A stretch of 64,000 nucleotides of DNA from Maribacter zhoushanensis (GTDB lineage: Bacteria; Bacteroidota; Bacteroidia; Flavobacteriales; Flavobacteriaceae). Where the stretch lies: the NCBI RefSeq assembly GCF_029350975.1, contig NZ_JARKMR010000003.1, positions 167,908 to 231,907 of the forward strand. The letters run 5' to 3'. Positions 34,887 to 44,107 of this stretch are shown one piece after another; positions within the stretch are counted from its first letter, which is position 1; each line of letters opens with the position of its first letter. The notes under the pieces were generated by a model. The model saw only the letters and a program-made list of their open reading frames with translations. It was not told the DNA's origin and did no database searches. The translations under genes were made by a program, and so were the position numbers.

Positions 34887-35936
34887 ATGTCATTTTCGGG
34901 TAAAATATTAGATTGGTATCATACAAATAAGCGCAGTTTACCATGGCGCAAGACTACTGATCCATACAAAATATGGCTGTCAGAAATCATACTTCAGCAG
35001 ACACGTGTAGCTCAGGGAACCCCGTATTACCTAAGGTTTATTGAAAATTTCCCTACGGTAAAAGATCTTGCCGATGCAGAAGAAGAGAAAGTTTTAAAAC
35101 TTTGGCAAGGGCTAGGGTATTATTCTAGGGCAAGAAATCTACATGCTTCTGCTAAAATGGTAGTAGAACAGTACAATGGTGAATTTCCTGACAATTATAA
35201 GAAACTTTTAACACTAATAGGGGTAGGTGACTACACCGCTAGCGCCATTTCATCTATATGTTTTAACGAGCCGCATGCGGTGGTAGATGGAAATGTCTAC
35301 AGAGTACTCGCTAGATATTACGGTATAGATACACCTATTAATAGCACTGAAGGCATCAAATATTTTAAATCGTTGGCTCAAAAAGTCATGGATTCAGAAG
35401 AAATAAGAGACTATAATCAAGGTATTATGGAGTTTGGTGCAATACAGTGCTCGCCCAAAAAGCCTTTATGTTTGCTTTGTCCTTTAAATGATAGTTGTGT
35501 GGCATTGGAAAAAGGCTTGGTAGATGTCTTGCCGGTTAAGTTGAAGAAGACAAAAGTGCGCAGTCGATACTTCAATTATCTTATACCTATATATAAGGAT
35601 ACGGATGGAAACCAATTTACAAGGTTAAATCAAAGAACGGGTAAAGGTATTTGGCAGAATCTGTGGGAGTTTCCTTTGTTGGAATCAAATGATATATTAG
35701 AAATAGATGATATTACTATAAGGTATAAAGGAACCCTACATGATATACAGTCTAATGAAGTGTTGTCATTTAATGAGAATTCTATAGTTCATAAATTGTC
35801 GCACCAGCATTTGCATACAAAGTTTTGGTTGGTCTATACAAATGATGATTTTAATGATATGATTCCGGTTGAAAAAATAACCGATTTTCCTGTACCTGTT
35901 TTAATCGCAGATTTTATCAAAGCATTTAAATTTTAG
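34887..35936 (+). CDS. mutY: A/G-specific adenine DNA glycosylase
   Basis: MutY removes adenine mispaired with 8-oxoguanine. The 349-residue protein has the catalytic Glu33 in SEIILQQTRV, the helix-hairpin-helix LIGVGDYTASAI with Asp in AVVDGNVYRVLAR, the [4Fe-4S] cysteines spaced C-x6-C-x2-C-x5-C (from GAIQCSPKKPLC), and a C-terminal NUDIX-like domain for 8-oxoG recognition with HKLSHQHLHTKFW. It is the first gene of the mutY-ssb-gldE-gldD group. Confidence 0.97.
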   Translation: MSFSGKILDWYHTNKRSLPWRKTTDPYKIWLSEIILQQTRVAQGTPYYLRFIENFPTVKDLADAEEEKVLKLWQGLGYYSRARNLHASAKMVVEQYNGEFPDNYKKLLTLIGVGDYTASAISSICFNEPHAVVDGNVYRVLARYYGIDTPINSTEGIKYFKSLAQKVMDSEEIRDYNQGIMEFGAIQCSPKKPLCLLCPLNDSCVALEKGLVDVLPVKLKKTKVRSRYFNYLIPIYKDTDGNQFTRLNQRTGKGIWQNLWEFPLLESNDILEIDDITIRYKGTLHDIQSNEVLSFNENSIVHKLSHQHLHTKFWLVYTNDDFNDMIPVEKITDFPVPVLIADFIKAFKF

Positions 35937-35944
35937 TACTTTTG
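35937..35944 (+). promoter_or_regulatory. -7 element (TACTTTTG) of ssb
   Basis: This exact match begins directly after the mutY stop codon and 20 bases before the ssb ATG, suggesting that ssb can be expressed apart from mutY. The -33 element is weak. Confidence 0.4.
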
Positions 35945-35963
35945 ATTTTTATATCTTTAAGTT

Positions 35964-36434
35964 ATGAGCGGTACATTAAATAAGGTGATGTTAATTGGGC
36001 ATTTAGGTGATGAAGTTAAAATGCATTATTTTGAAGGAGGCGGTAGTATTGGGAGGTTTCCAATAGCTACAAATGAGACATATACCAACAAATCTACTGG
36101 TGAACGTGTTACAAATACAGACTGGCACAATGTAGTGGTTAGAAATAAAGCTGCTGAAATTTGTGAAAAATATCTAAGCAAAGGAGACAAGGTATATGTA
36201 GAGGGCAGATTGAAAAATCGTCAATGGCAAGGTGAAGATGGTAATACCAGATATTCTACTGAGGTACATGTACAAGAATTTACATTTTTGACTACTAAGA
36301 AAGAAGGTATGCAGAATAACGGTGGTTCAGCTCCTGCTGCTCAAAAACCGGCAATTACTGAAAATAAAGCACCATCTAAAGCATCTGCCCCTGCACCTAC
36401 AAGTTCAGAGGATGATGATGATTTACCATTCTAA
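35964..36434 (+). CDS. ssb: Single-stranded DNA-binding protein
   Basis: The 156-residue protein has an OB fold (NKVMLIGHLGDEVKM, WHNVVVRNKAAEICEKYLSKGDKVYVEG) followed by a flexible Pro/Ala-rich linker and the acidic tail DDDDLPF that recruits repair and replication proteins. It is 20 bases upstream of gldE in the conserved mutY-ssb-gldE-gldD order. Confidence 0.97.
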   Translation: MSGTLNKVMLIGHLGDEVKMHYFEGGGSIGRFPIATNETYTNKSTGERVTNTDWHNVVVRNKAAEICEKYLSKGDKVYVEGRLKNRQWQGEDGNTRYSTEVHVQEFTFLTTKKEGMQNNGGSAPAAQKPAITENKAPSKASAPAPTSSEDDDDLPF

Positions 36435-36454
36435 CAATATTTAAATAACAACTA

Positions 36455-37783
36455 TTGGACCCAGAACCCTTACCGTTATTAATGACAACATTGGTTGTAA
36501 ACGGTGTTTTTGCAATGAATATAGTTGTACTATGCGTACTACTTGTTTGCTCAGCGCTGATTTCTGGTGCTGAAGTAGCTATGTTCGGCTTATCTACGAC
36601 AGAAATAAAGGAGTTGCAAGATGAGAAAACTGCTAAAAGTTCTATTTTAATCAAACTTCTAGAACGACCAAAAAAGTTGTTGGCCACTATACTGATAGCC
36701 AACAATGCTATAAATATTGGTGTGGTTCTATTGTTCAGTGTTATCGGTGATACACTTTTTGAAAATATCAATAGAATATGGTTCGGTGTACTTTCTGAGC
36801 GGTTTCTATTAGAAGTTGTAGTAGCTACTTTTTTAATTTTAATGTTCGGTGAAATTCTACCAAAGGTTTATGCCAATAGAAATAGAATGAGCTTTGCCCA
36901 TTTTATGGCTTACCCTTTAAGAGTGTTAGATTTTATTTTTTCACCGTTGAGTTTACCAATGCGTTCAGGTACATTGTTTCTGTACAATAAACTTGGTAAA
37001 CAGAAATCAAGTTTAAGTGTGGATCAATTATCACAAGCTTTAGACTTAACTTCTCAAGGCGATACTACCAAAGAAGAAAAAAAGATTTTAGAGGGTATTG
37101 TAACTTTTGGTAATACTGACACCAAGCAGGTAATGCGACCTCGTATAGATATTTTTGCCCTTAATGAGCAGATGAAATTTCCAGAAGTGCTTGGGGAAAT
37201 TAAAAAGCATGGATATTCAAGAATCCCGGTTTTTGGCGAGAGTATAGATACCGTAAAAGGAGTGCTGTATGTAAAGGATCTTTTGCCTTATCTAGATAGA
37301 AAAACTTTTAATTGGATGTCCCTGATAAGAGAGCCTTATTTTGTTCCTGAGAATAAAAAATTAGATGATTTGTTAGGTGAATTTCAAGAGAAGAAAAATC
37401 ACTTGGCTATAGTTGTTGATGAATACGGTGGAACCTCTGGACTGGTGTCTTTAGAAGATATTATTGAAGAAATTGTAGGTGATATTAGTGATGAGTTTGA
37501 TGATGAGGATTTAATCTTTTCTAAACTAGATGATTTCAATTATGTATTTGAAGGAAAAACACCTCTTAAAGATTTTTATAGAGTAATTAAGCTAGAGGAT
37601 AATGAATTCTTTGAGGAGAATAAAGGAGAATCTGAAACCCTGGCAGGCTTTGTATTGGAAAAAGCCGGTAGTTTTCCAAGACGTGGAGAAAAAATAATAT
37701 TTGAGTCTTATACCTTTGTAGTGGAAGCAATGGACAAGAAAAGATTGAAACAAATAAAAGTAACCTTACCACATGAAGAGTAA
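36455..37783 (+). CDS. gldE: Gliding-motility-associated protein GldE (CNNM/CBS/CorC-type)
   Basis: The 442-residue membrane protein starts at a TTG. It has an N-terminal DUF21 (CNNM) membrane domain with four helices (about 20-190), a CBS pair (about 205-330: VMRPRIDIFAL, YSRIPVFGESID), and a C-terminal CorC_HlyC domain. GldE is needed together with GldD for gliding motility and type IX secretion in Flavobacterium; its relatives handle Mg2+ or Co2+. The gldD start overlaps its end by 11 bases. Confidence 0.93.
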   Translation: MDPEPLPLLMTTLVVNGVFAMNIVVLCVLLVCSALISGAEVAMFGLSTTEIKELQDEKTAKSSILIKLLERPKKLLATILIANNAINIGVVLLFSVIGDTLFENINRIWFGVLSERFLLEVVVATFLILMFGEILPKVYANRNRMSFAHFMAYPLRVLDFIFSPLSLPMRSGTLFLYNKLGKQKSSLSVDQLSQALDLTSQGDTTKEEKKILEGIVTFGNTDTKQVMRPRIDIFALNEQMKFPEVLGEIKKHGYSRIPVFGESIDTVKGVLYVKDLLPYLDRKTFNWMSLIREPYFVPENKKLDDLLGEFQEKKNHLAIVVDEYGGTSGLVSLEDIIEEIVGDISDEFDDEDLIFSKLDDFNYVFEGKTPLKDFYRVIKLEDNEFFEENKGESETLAGFVLEKAGSFPRRGEKIIFESYTFVVEAMDKKRLKQIKVTLPHEE

Positions 37784-38333
37784 GTCATTCGTTAAGTTTT
37801 TTGTAGTGTTTTTGTTAATAGTCAGCTGTAAAGACGAACAAGTGCTGCCTAAGCCGAAAGCAAAAATGCGATTAGAATATCCGCAGGGTAAGCTGGCAGA
37901 TCTAGAAACTGAGAATTTCAGTTTTAAATATAATCAACTGGCAAATGCAGAGCCAAATGGTGATCAAGCCTATACGATTTCTTATCCAGAGATGAAGGGA
38001 GCTATTTTCTTAAGCTATAAAAAGATTAACGGTAATTTGTCTCAGTTGATTAATGATTCTAAAAGACTTAGTTACGAACATGCTGCAAAGGCAGATAATA
38101 TAGTAGAACAACCATATGTAAATGCTGATCAGAAAATATATGGTTCTTTATTTGAGGTTCAAGGTAACGCGGCCTCACAATCGCAATTTTTTGTAACCGA
38201 TAGTACAGAGCATTTTTTAACAGGTTCCGTTTATTTTTATACGAAACCTAATTATGATTCTATTTTACCTGCGGCATCATATCTTCAGAATGATATAAGA
38301 GGGATTATTGAAACCCTAAGGTGGAAAAAATAA
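37773..38333 (+). CDS. gldD: Gliding motility lipoprotein GldD
   Basis: The 186-residue lipoprotein has lipobox LIVSC (Cys19). The segment RLEYPQGKLADLETENFSFKYN and the C-terminal region IRGIIETLRWKK match GldD, an essential gliding/type IX secretion lipoprotein of Bacteroidota. The gene overlaps gldE by 11 bases, so the two are translationally coupled. Confidence 0.94.
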   Translation: MKSKSFVKFFVVFLLIVSCKDEQVLPKPKAKMRLEYPQGKLADLETENFSFKYNQLANAEPNGDQAYTISYPEMKGAIFLSYKKINGNLSQLINDSKRLSYEHAAKADNIVEQPYVNADQKIYGSLFEVQGNAASQSQFFVTDSTEHFLTGSVYFYTKPNYDSILPAASYLQNDIRGIIETLRWKK

Positions 38334-38339
38334 AGAGGT

Positions 38340-39290
38340 ATGATGACAAAACAAGATCTATTAAATTGTCATAAACGAATTGCTCCATTTGTACACAATA
38401 CACCCGTACTAACATCAAGGCTGATTGATAAGGAAGTCAATGCTCAGGTATTTTTTAAGTGCGAAAATTTTCAAAGAGCAGGGGCTTACAAAATGCGTGG
38501 CGCTACCAATGCTATTCTACAGTTATCAGAAGAGCAAAAGAAAAGTGGAGTAGTAACCCATTCGTCCGGTAATTTTGCCCAAGCCTTATCGTCGGCGGCT
38601 CAGAGTATTGGTGTAACGGCACACATTGTAATGCCAAATACAGCGCCAGAAGTTAAAAAAGTTGGGGTCAGGGAGTATGGTGGTAACATATACGAATGCG
38701 AGCCAACGGTAAAAGCAAGACAATCTTTAGCAGATGAAATAGGAGAGAAAACGGGAGCAACTTTTGTGCATCCTTCAAATGATAATGATGTTATTCTGGG
38801 TCAAGGTACCGCAGCATTAGAATTGCTAGAAAAACAACCCGATTTGGATTTTATATTTTGCCCTGTTGGCGGTGGCGGTCTTATTGCCGGATCTGCGTTG
38901 GCGGTAAAATATTTTGGTCATAACTGTAAAGTATATGGAGCAGAACCTTTTGAGGCAGATGATGCCTACCGCTCATTACAAAGTGGTAAAATAGAAAGTA
39001 ACGAAACCACCAATACCATTGCAGACGGATTAAAAACAATGTTGGGAGATAAGAATTTCCCAATTATAAAGGAGCTAGTAAGCGGTATTGTTAGAATTAC
39101 CGAAGATGAGATCGTAACCGCTATGAAATTGGTTTGGGAGCGTATGAAAATAATCATAGAACCCTCTAGTGCTGTAACTGTGGCTGCGGTTTTGAAACAA
39201 TCAAAAGCACAGCCAGAAGTTTTTCAGGATAAAAAAATAGGTATAATAATTTCAGGCGGCAATGTAGACCTTTCTAAATTGCCCTTTTAG
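38340..39290 (+). CDS. Threonine/serine dehydratase-like PLP enzyme
   Basis: The 316-residue fold-type II PLP enzyme lacks the C-terminal ACT-like domain of biosynthetic IlvA, so it resembles catabolic threonine ammonia-lyase or serine racemase. The PLP lysine lies in RAGAYKMRGATN (usual form SFKxRGA), the phosphate loop is PVGGGGLIAG, and SGGNVDL is near the C-terminus. It follows gldD by 6 bases. Which of the dehydratase and racemase reactions dominates cannot be told from sequence. Confidence 0.9.
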   Translation: MMTKQDLLNCHKRIAPFVHNTPVLTSRLIDKEVNAQVFFKCENFQRAGAYKMRGATNAILQLSEEQKKSGVVTHSSGNFAQALSSAAQSIGVTAHIVMPNTAPEVKKVGVREYGGNIYECEPTVKARQSLADEIGEKTGATFVHPSNDNDVILGQGTAALELLEKQPDLDFIFCPVGGGGLIAGSALAVKYFGHNCKVYGAEPFEADDAYRSLQSGKIESNETTNTIADGLKTMLGDKNFPIIKELVSGIVRITEDEIVTAMKLVWERMKIIIEPSSAVTVAAVLKQSKAQPEVFQDKKIGIIISGGNVDLSKLPF

Positions 39291-39300
39291 TAAAAGTTTG

Positions 39301-39723
39301 TTATTGCTTGCTAAGAATTTCTTCAGCACGTTCAATACTAGAATTGATGTTCTCTTTTACTTGTTGAACTTTCTCTTCTTCTTCATTTAGCCATTCTTTC
39401 TTTTCGTCAGAAAGTTCTTTGCCGTTCATGATCTCATCAGCATCAAAACGGTCGCCAAAACCTTGCATCCAATCCATCATTGATCTATTGGCTTCTTGAA
39501 GATCTTTCATCGCTTTTGCTTCAACTGATTCAGCTCCTAAAGAATCTGCCATTGGTTTTAATTGTCCTACCAATTTACCCAATGTTCCCATTTTTGGCAT
39601 TACTTCATCATGAATGCTCATTACATGCTCCATTTTAGAAGGCTCCTCTGTTTTTTTAGTTTCCTTGCATGCTATAAAGGTTAATAATGTAGCTATAGTA
39701 ATTGTGTAAAGTATCTTTTTCAT
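39301..39723 (-). CDS. Small helical lipoprotein
   Basis: This 140-residue lipoprotein has lipobox FIAC (Cys19). The mature part is Glu/Lys/Met-rich, probably an all-helical bundle or coiled coil (MEHVMSIHDEVMPKMGTLGKL, then repeated heptad-like stretches to the end). I know no function for such proteins. It sits 1 base behind the heavy-metal-domain gene and is probably co-transcribed with it. Confidence 0.78.
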   Translation of the reverse strand: MKKILYTITIATLLTFIACKETKKTEEPSKMEHVMSIHDEVMPKMGTLGKLVGQLKPMADSLGAESVEAKAMKDLQEANRSMMDWMQGFGDRFDADEIMNGKELSDEKKEWLNEEEEKVQQVKENINSSIERAEEILSKQ

Positions 39724-39724
39724 C

Positions 39725-40096
39725 TTAATTGTTTTTAGGGGTAACAGCTGTAATAGTTTTAGTAGATGTAATGGTATAAACGTAATCTTTTACTTTGGTG
39801 TCGGTAATTATTGTCTTTACCTCTTCAAGAGTAATAATGTTATGGTCAAAAGTTATTAGACCGCTTTTGTTTTTAAAACTGATATCAGAAGAAACAACGC
39901 CTTCACTCTCCATTAAGTTTGATGATATTTTATCTGCGCAACCTTCTTGGCAAGCCATACCTTCTATGGTAAGTAAAATGGTGCTGCTGTCACTAACTAA
40001 ATCTTCGACAATTATAGTTTCGCCTTCTTGAGCTAAAGAAACTTGTGTTGTCAATGTAAATATGGAAACGAATAGAATTAATATTTTGAACTTCAT
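39725..40096 (-). CDS. Secreted heavy-metal-associated (HMA) domain protein
   Basis: I choose the ATG at 40096 (MKFKILILFVSIFTLTTQVSLAQ, a signal peptide, 123 residues) over a longer frame reaching 40156. The mature part is one HMA/ferredoxin-like domain with the metal motif GMACQEGC, a variant of GMxCxxC with an extra residue between the cysteines. A copper or other soft-metal binding role in the periplasm is likely. The following gene is a small lipoprotein. Confidence 0.85.
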   Translation of the reverse strand: MKFKILILFVSIFTLTTQVSLAQEGETIIVEDLVSDSSTILLTIEGMACQEGCADKISSNLMESEGVVSSDISFKNKSGLITFDHNIITLEEVKTIITDTKVKDYVYTITSTKTITAVTPKNN

Positions 40097-40211
40097 TGTT
40101 TTAGATTTACTATATGCTTGATAAAAGCAAATATGTTTATAGTGTAAAGATACCAAATATGTAAAATGCTTTAATCAATGAATTTTAAAAATATCTGGTT
40201 ATCAGGTTGGT

Positions 40212-41144
40212 TTGATTAGAAAAAAGCTCACTTTTGTTTTAAAATCATCGGCATTGAAGAATATAGATCAAAAATGGATTTACCTAGTAGTGCTATCGCT
40301 TATATGGGGTTCTTCATTTATCTTGATCAAAAGATCTTTAGTGGGGTATACGCCTTTGCAGGTAGGCGGTTTAAGAATTGTATTTGCATCGGTGCTGCTA
40401 TTTATATTGGGTTTTGGATCTTTAAAAACACTTTCAAAAAAAGATTGGAAATGGGTGACTGTTGCTGGACTGTGTAGTTCTTTTTTTCCACCATTTTTCT
40501 TTGCCTTGGCGCAAACTGAAATAAGCAGCGGTATAACTTCAATTTTAAATTCTGTAGCACCTTTGTTTACTACCTTGGTAGGGCTAGCACTTTTTGGGCT
40601 CTCATTAAAGGGTAGACAGGTTCTTGGGGTTTTGATTGGTTTGTTCGGTACCGTGGTTCTTATTGCAGCTGGTATGGAGAATAATGTAGATCAGAATTAT
40701 TGGTACGCACTGTTCATTATTGTTTCCGCTTTGGGTTATGCCTTCAATATCAATATCATTAAAAAGCATTTATCTCATTTAACCTCTTTGGCTGTAACTA
40801 CGGCTAGTTTTGGGGTGGCCTTTCTTCCTGCGTTAGTAATATTGGTGTATTCTGGCGTGTTTCGGCAGTTTGTGGGTAATAGCGCTATGCATGAAGCTGT
40901 TTGGTATATAATGGCATTGGCATTTTTAGGTACGGCATTGGCAAATATTCTGTTTAATAAATTGATAAAATTATCTAGTCCGGTATTTGCGGCTTCCGTT
41001 ACATATTTAATACCACTTGTTGCCGTTTTATGGGGTTTCTTAGATGGTGAGAACATAAATATTCTACAGTTGTTAGGTGGTCTCATTATACTATTTGGGG
41101 TATGGCTGGTAAATAGAAAAAAGACAATAGTTCAGCAGAAATAA
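40212..41144 (+). CDS. EamA/DMT family transporter
   Basis: The 310-residue membrane protein has ten predicted helices in two EamA repeats (WIYLVVLSLIWGSSFILIKR; the second starts near residue 165). The family exports amino acids, metabolites or drugs; the substrate is unknown. Two TTG codons (40212 and 40254) could serve as start; the second begins right at the first helix. Confidence 0.9.
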   Translation: MIRKKLTFVLKSSALKNIDQKWIYLVVLSLIWGSSFILIKRSLVGYTPLQVGGLRIVFASVLLFILGFGSLKTLSKKDWKWVTVAGLCSSFFPPFFFALAQTEISSGITSILNSVAPLFTTLVGLALFGLSLKGRQVLGVLIGLFGTVVLIAAGMENNVDQNYWYALFIIVSALGYAFNINIIKKHLSHLTSLAVTTASFGVAFLPALVILVYSGVFRQFVGNSAMHEAVWYIMALAFLGTALANILFNKLIKLSSPVFAASVTYLIPLVAVLWGFLDGENINILQLLGGLIILFGVWLVNRKKTIVQQK

Positions 41145-41212
41145 TTGTTTCTACTGTAACAAAATGATTTTTGGCTTGTCTTTGTATAGAACTAATCAAA
41201 AAAACGGAAATC

Positions 41213-41956
41213 ATGAAAAAAATTATAGGAGCACTATTGGCGGTAATATTGACGGGTGGTGCTATTCAGGCACAAGAAAAAACTATCAACGTAAAATCTT
41301 TTGATAAATTGATTGTTAGTCCGCACATAGCAGTAAATTTAGTGGAAGGTGAAGAAGAAAGTGTGGTCATTGAAAATGCAAAAATTTCTTTAGATAAAAT
41401 AAATGTAGAAGTAGAAGGCAGAACTTTACGTTTGTATTTAGACGGAGCCAAAGTAGTAACAAAATCTGAACGAATTTCAACTGATCAATGGCGTGGTAGT
41501 AAAGCACTTTATAATGGCACAATGGCAACTGCAACCGTTACCTATAGAAAGTTGGAAAATTTATCAATAAGAGGAGAAGAGGTCGTGAAATGTAAAAACC
41601 TGTTCACAGCAGATGATTTTAAAATGTCTTTGTATGGCGAGGCAAAAGTGTATTTTGATTCGGTTTCTATAGATGAGTTAACAGTAGCTATCTATGGCAG
41701 CAGTTATTTAGAAATAGGCGAAGGTGCTGTGGCTAGACAGGTATTTAGAGCTTATGGTGAAAGTGAAGTGAATACGGTAGGGATGATGGCAGAAGAGACT
41801 AAGATTACCGCTTATGGCGAAAGTAATTTTAGAGTTAATGTAAAAGATAGGTTAAAGGTAACGTGTTACGGAGAAACCAATGTAAATTATATGGGCAGCC
41901 CAGAAGTGGATAAAGGATTAATTTTTGGCGAAGCAACTATTAGAAAAATAGGATAA
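41213..41956 (+). CDS. GIN-domain (DUF2807) secreted protein
   Basis: I choose the ATG at 41213 (MKKIIGALLAVILTGGAIQAQ, signal peptide, 247 residues). The body is a GIN (DUF2807) beta-helix with repeated turns of the type YGESxxN: SLYGEAKVYF, AIYGSSYLEI, RAYGESEVNT, TAYGESNFRV and TCYGETNVNY. It is a periplasmic or surface protein with unknown function. A bidirectional terminator separates it from the M16 protease genes. Confidence 0.88.
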   Translation: MKKIIGALLAVILTGGAIQAQEKTINVKSFDKLIVSPHIAVNLVEGEEESVVIENAKISLDKINVEVEGRTLRLYLDGAKVVTKSERISTDQWRGSKALYNGTMATATVTYRKLENLSIRGEEVVKCKNLFTADDFKMSLYGEAKVYFDSVSIDELTVAIYGSSYLEIGEGAVARQVFRAYGESEVNTVGMMAEETKITAYGESNFRVNVKDRLKVTCYGETNVNYMGSPEVDKGLIFGEATIRKIG

Positions 41957-41979
41957 ACTTAACCTGTAGATTGGAAAAC

Positions 41980-42008
41980 AAAAAACCCGCTTATAAGCGG
42001 GTTTTTAT
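41980..42008. terminator. Bidirectional terminator (GIN-domain gene / M16 operon)
   Basis: AAAAACCCGCTTATAAGCGGGTTTTT is a perfect hairpin with A and T tracts on both sides between two convergent genes. Confidence 0.92.
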
Positions 42009-42026
42009 TTTTAAGCTAAATTATTG

Positions 42027-44105
42027 TTATTCAAAATCGGTAGGTGATACACCGTCATTGACTTTGATTTCAGAAACTATAAATTCAAAAGATTGAGGAC
42101 CTACAGTTTGTATTATTTTAAAAGGAAACATTATACCTGAAACTTCTTTGTAATCTTCAAAGTTAGAAGTGCTAGAAATTTGTTGTCCTTGCATTTCGGT
42201 TACGGTAATCTCTTGTAGTTTAAGTCCGGTTTCGGCATCGAAGAAAGCAGATTTGTTTTCTCCAATTTTTAATTTGTAAGCATTTTTATCACCTACCATT
42301 TCCATGCCTTCTATCGTTACAGACTCATCGTTTACTAATTGCAGTTCAGTGAAAGGAGCAGATTCTTTTTTAATGGCATCCAGTTCCTTTTCTTCAAGAT
42401 CTTTACGTTGGCCTTGCATTATCATATAACCGGTATCTCCATTTAGAACTTGTTTGCTTACAGAGTTGCCCATCATTTGTACATCTTGCATAAGTTGGTC
42501 GCTAGATGTTTTTTTGACATTTAAGTCTAGCTTCATTCCCTGCATTTCTGCAGCGGCCATCATGGCCAAGGTGTTTACGCTCTCAAGTTTGTCTTTACCG
42601 CCAATAGCTGTAATGTATTTTTCAAGTACCGATTGCGCAGATACATCTGTAGGCACAGCAACATTGTAATCAGGGGTTTCAACTCTGTCGGCAGTTTTAG
42701 AATAGGCAAGAACCGGAAGTTTCTTTCCTTTATAGTCTATGTTTTGTAGACCTGAAAGAATGTCACTTCCTTTGCCAACAACTATTACTCTAGCATTATC
42801 TACATTAAAATACTTTTTTGCGGCAGCTTCTACTTCTGCTTTACTAACCTTGTCTAACTTCTCAAGAAATGATTTGTAAAAGTCTTTAGGTAGATTTTCT
42901 TTTTCGATATTCAAGGCGTATCGAGCAATAGTTTCTGGATCTTCTAGTGCCATTATGAAACTGCCGGCATAAATCGCCTTGGTAGTTTTTAATTCGTCTT
43001 CTGTTACGGGCTTAGTGATAATTTGTTCAAGCTCTTTCAATATTTGAACTACAGAACTATCTGTTACCGTATTTCTTACCTCTACAGAAGCGGCAAATCT
43101 AGAAGGACCGTATTTGTCATTTCCTAAAGAGGAATATGCGCCATATGTATATCCTTTATCTTCCCTAAGGTTGAGGTTTAATCTACTATCAGAACCACCA
43201 CCAAAAATTTGATTCGCCAATAAAGCAGCGATAAAATCGTCATCGCTCATTTTTAGGTTTACAATATTCTGTACCGTAATTTCAGATTGTACCGCATTTG
43301 GCATATCTACAAAGTTGATTTGCGTATTGGGTACGTTCTTAGGTTGAGAATAAGAGAAACTTGGTGGTACGGCTTTTGTCCAAGAAGTAAAATATTTCTC
43401 GGTTAATGACTTTACTTCTTCAAGGTTGACATCGCCAATTACAATTAGGTATGCATTTGCCGGCACAAAGTATTCTCTGTAAAACTCTTCAACATCACTA
43501 AGGGTTACATTGTTTACGGTCTCTTCGGTAGTAAATTCACCATAAGGATGATTTTTACCATAAGCTAAAGCTCTTTGAACTCGGCTAGAAATTGATGAAA
43601 CTACTTTCTCTTCAGATTTCAACCCTGTAATAAGTTTATCTTTTTCTTTATCAAATTCCTCTTGTGTAAAATTTGGATAAATAGCGGCATCTGCCATTAG
43701 CTCCATCATCCTTGGAAAGTATTTAGAAAGCGATTGGGAATATGCAGTTTGAGAGCTAAAATAAAGTCTGGCTCCTAAAAAATCTATTTCTTCGTTGAAA
43801 GCTTCTTTCGTAATATTTTTAGAACCTAGCCCTAAAAGACTTCCAGTTAAACTTGCTACACCAGCTTTGTTGCCTTCTAATATTGGCGGGTTATCTATAG
43901 ATAATTGCATAGAAACCCTAGGTAGTTTGTGATTCTCTACAACAAGTACCTTTAATCCATTGTTGAGGTTGAATGATTGTGGTACTCCTAAATTAATTTC
44001 GGGAGCTGGTCCTGGTTTGGGCATGACCGTGCGGTCTACCTGTGCTTGTACGGCAATAAAGGAGAATAGTGTTAATAGTAATATATATGTATTTTTCATA
44101 ATCAT
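42027..44105 (-). CDS. Inactive M16 peptidase-like subunit with LolA-like C-terminal domain
   Basis: The 692-residue secreted protein has a signal peptide, two M16 domains (about 30-460) and a C-terminal domain of about 200 residues (SVLEKYITAIGGKDKLESVN onward) that resembles outer-membrane lipoprotein-sorting (LolA-like) domains. The HxxEH zinc motif is missing: after the second strand the sequence is GVASLTGSLLGLGSKN where an active enzyme has HFxEHxLFxGT. It follows the active-subunit gene by 2 bases, so the pair probably forms a heterodimer like bacterial and mitochondrial processing peptidases. Confidence 0.93.
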   Translation of the reverse strand: MIMKNTYILLLTLFSFIAVQAQVDRTVMPKPGPAPEINLGVPQSFNLNNGLKVLVVENHKLPRVSMQLSIDNPPILEGNKAGVASLTGSLLGLGSKNITKEAFNEEIDFLGARLYFSSQTAYSQSLSKYFPRMMELMADAAIYPNFTQEEFDKEKDKLITGLKSEEKVVSSISSRVQRALAYGKNHPYGEFTTEETVNNVTLSDVEEFYREYFVPANAYLIVIGDVNLEEVKSLTEKYFTSWTKAVPPSFSYSQPKNVPNTQINFVDMPNAVQSEITVQNIVNLKMSDDDFIAALLANQIFGGGSDSRLNLNLREDKGYTYGAYSSLGNDKYGPSRFAASVEVRNTVTDSSVVQILKELEQIITKPVTEDELKTTKAIYAGSFIMALEDPETIARYALNIEKENLPKDFYKSFLEKLDKVSKAEVEAAAKKYFNVDNARVIVVGKGSDILSGLQNIDYKGKKLPVLAYSKTADRVETPDYNVAVPTDVSAQSVLEKYITAIGGKDKLESVNTLAMMAAAEMQGMKLDLNVKKTSSDQLMQDVQMMGNSVSKQVLNGDTGYMIMQGQRKDLEEKELDAIKKESAPFTELQLVNDESVTIEGMEMVGDKNAYKLKIGENKSAFFDAETGLKLQEITVTEMQGQQISSTSNFEDYKEVSGIMFPFKIIQTVGPQSFEFIVSEIKVNDGVSPTDFE

Positions 44106-44107
44106 TT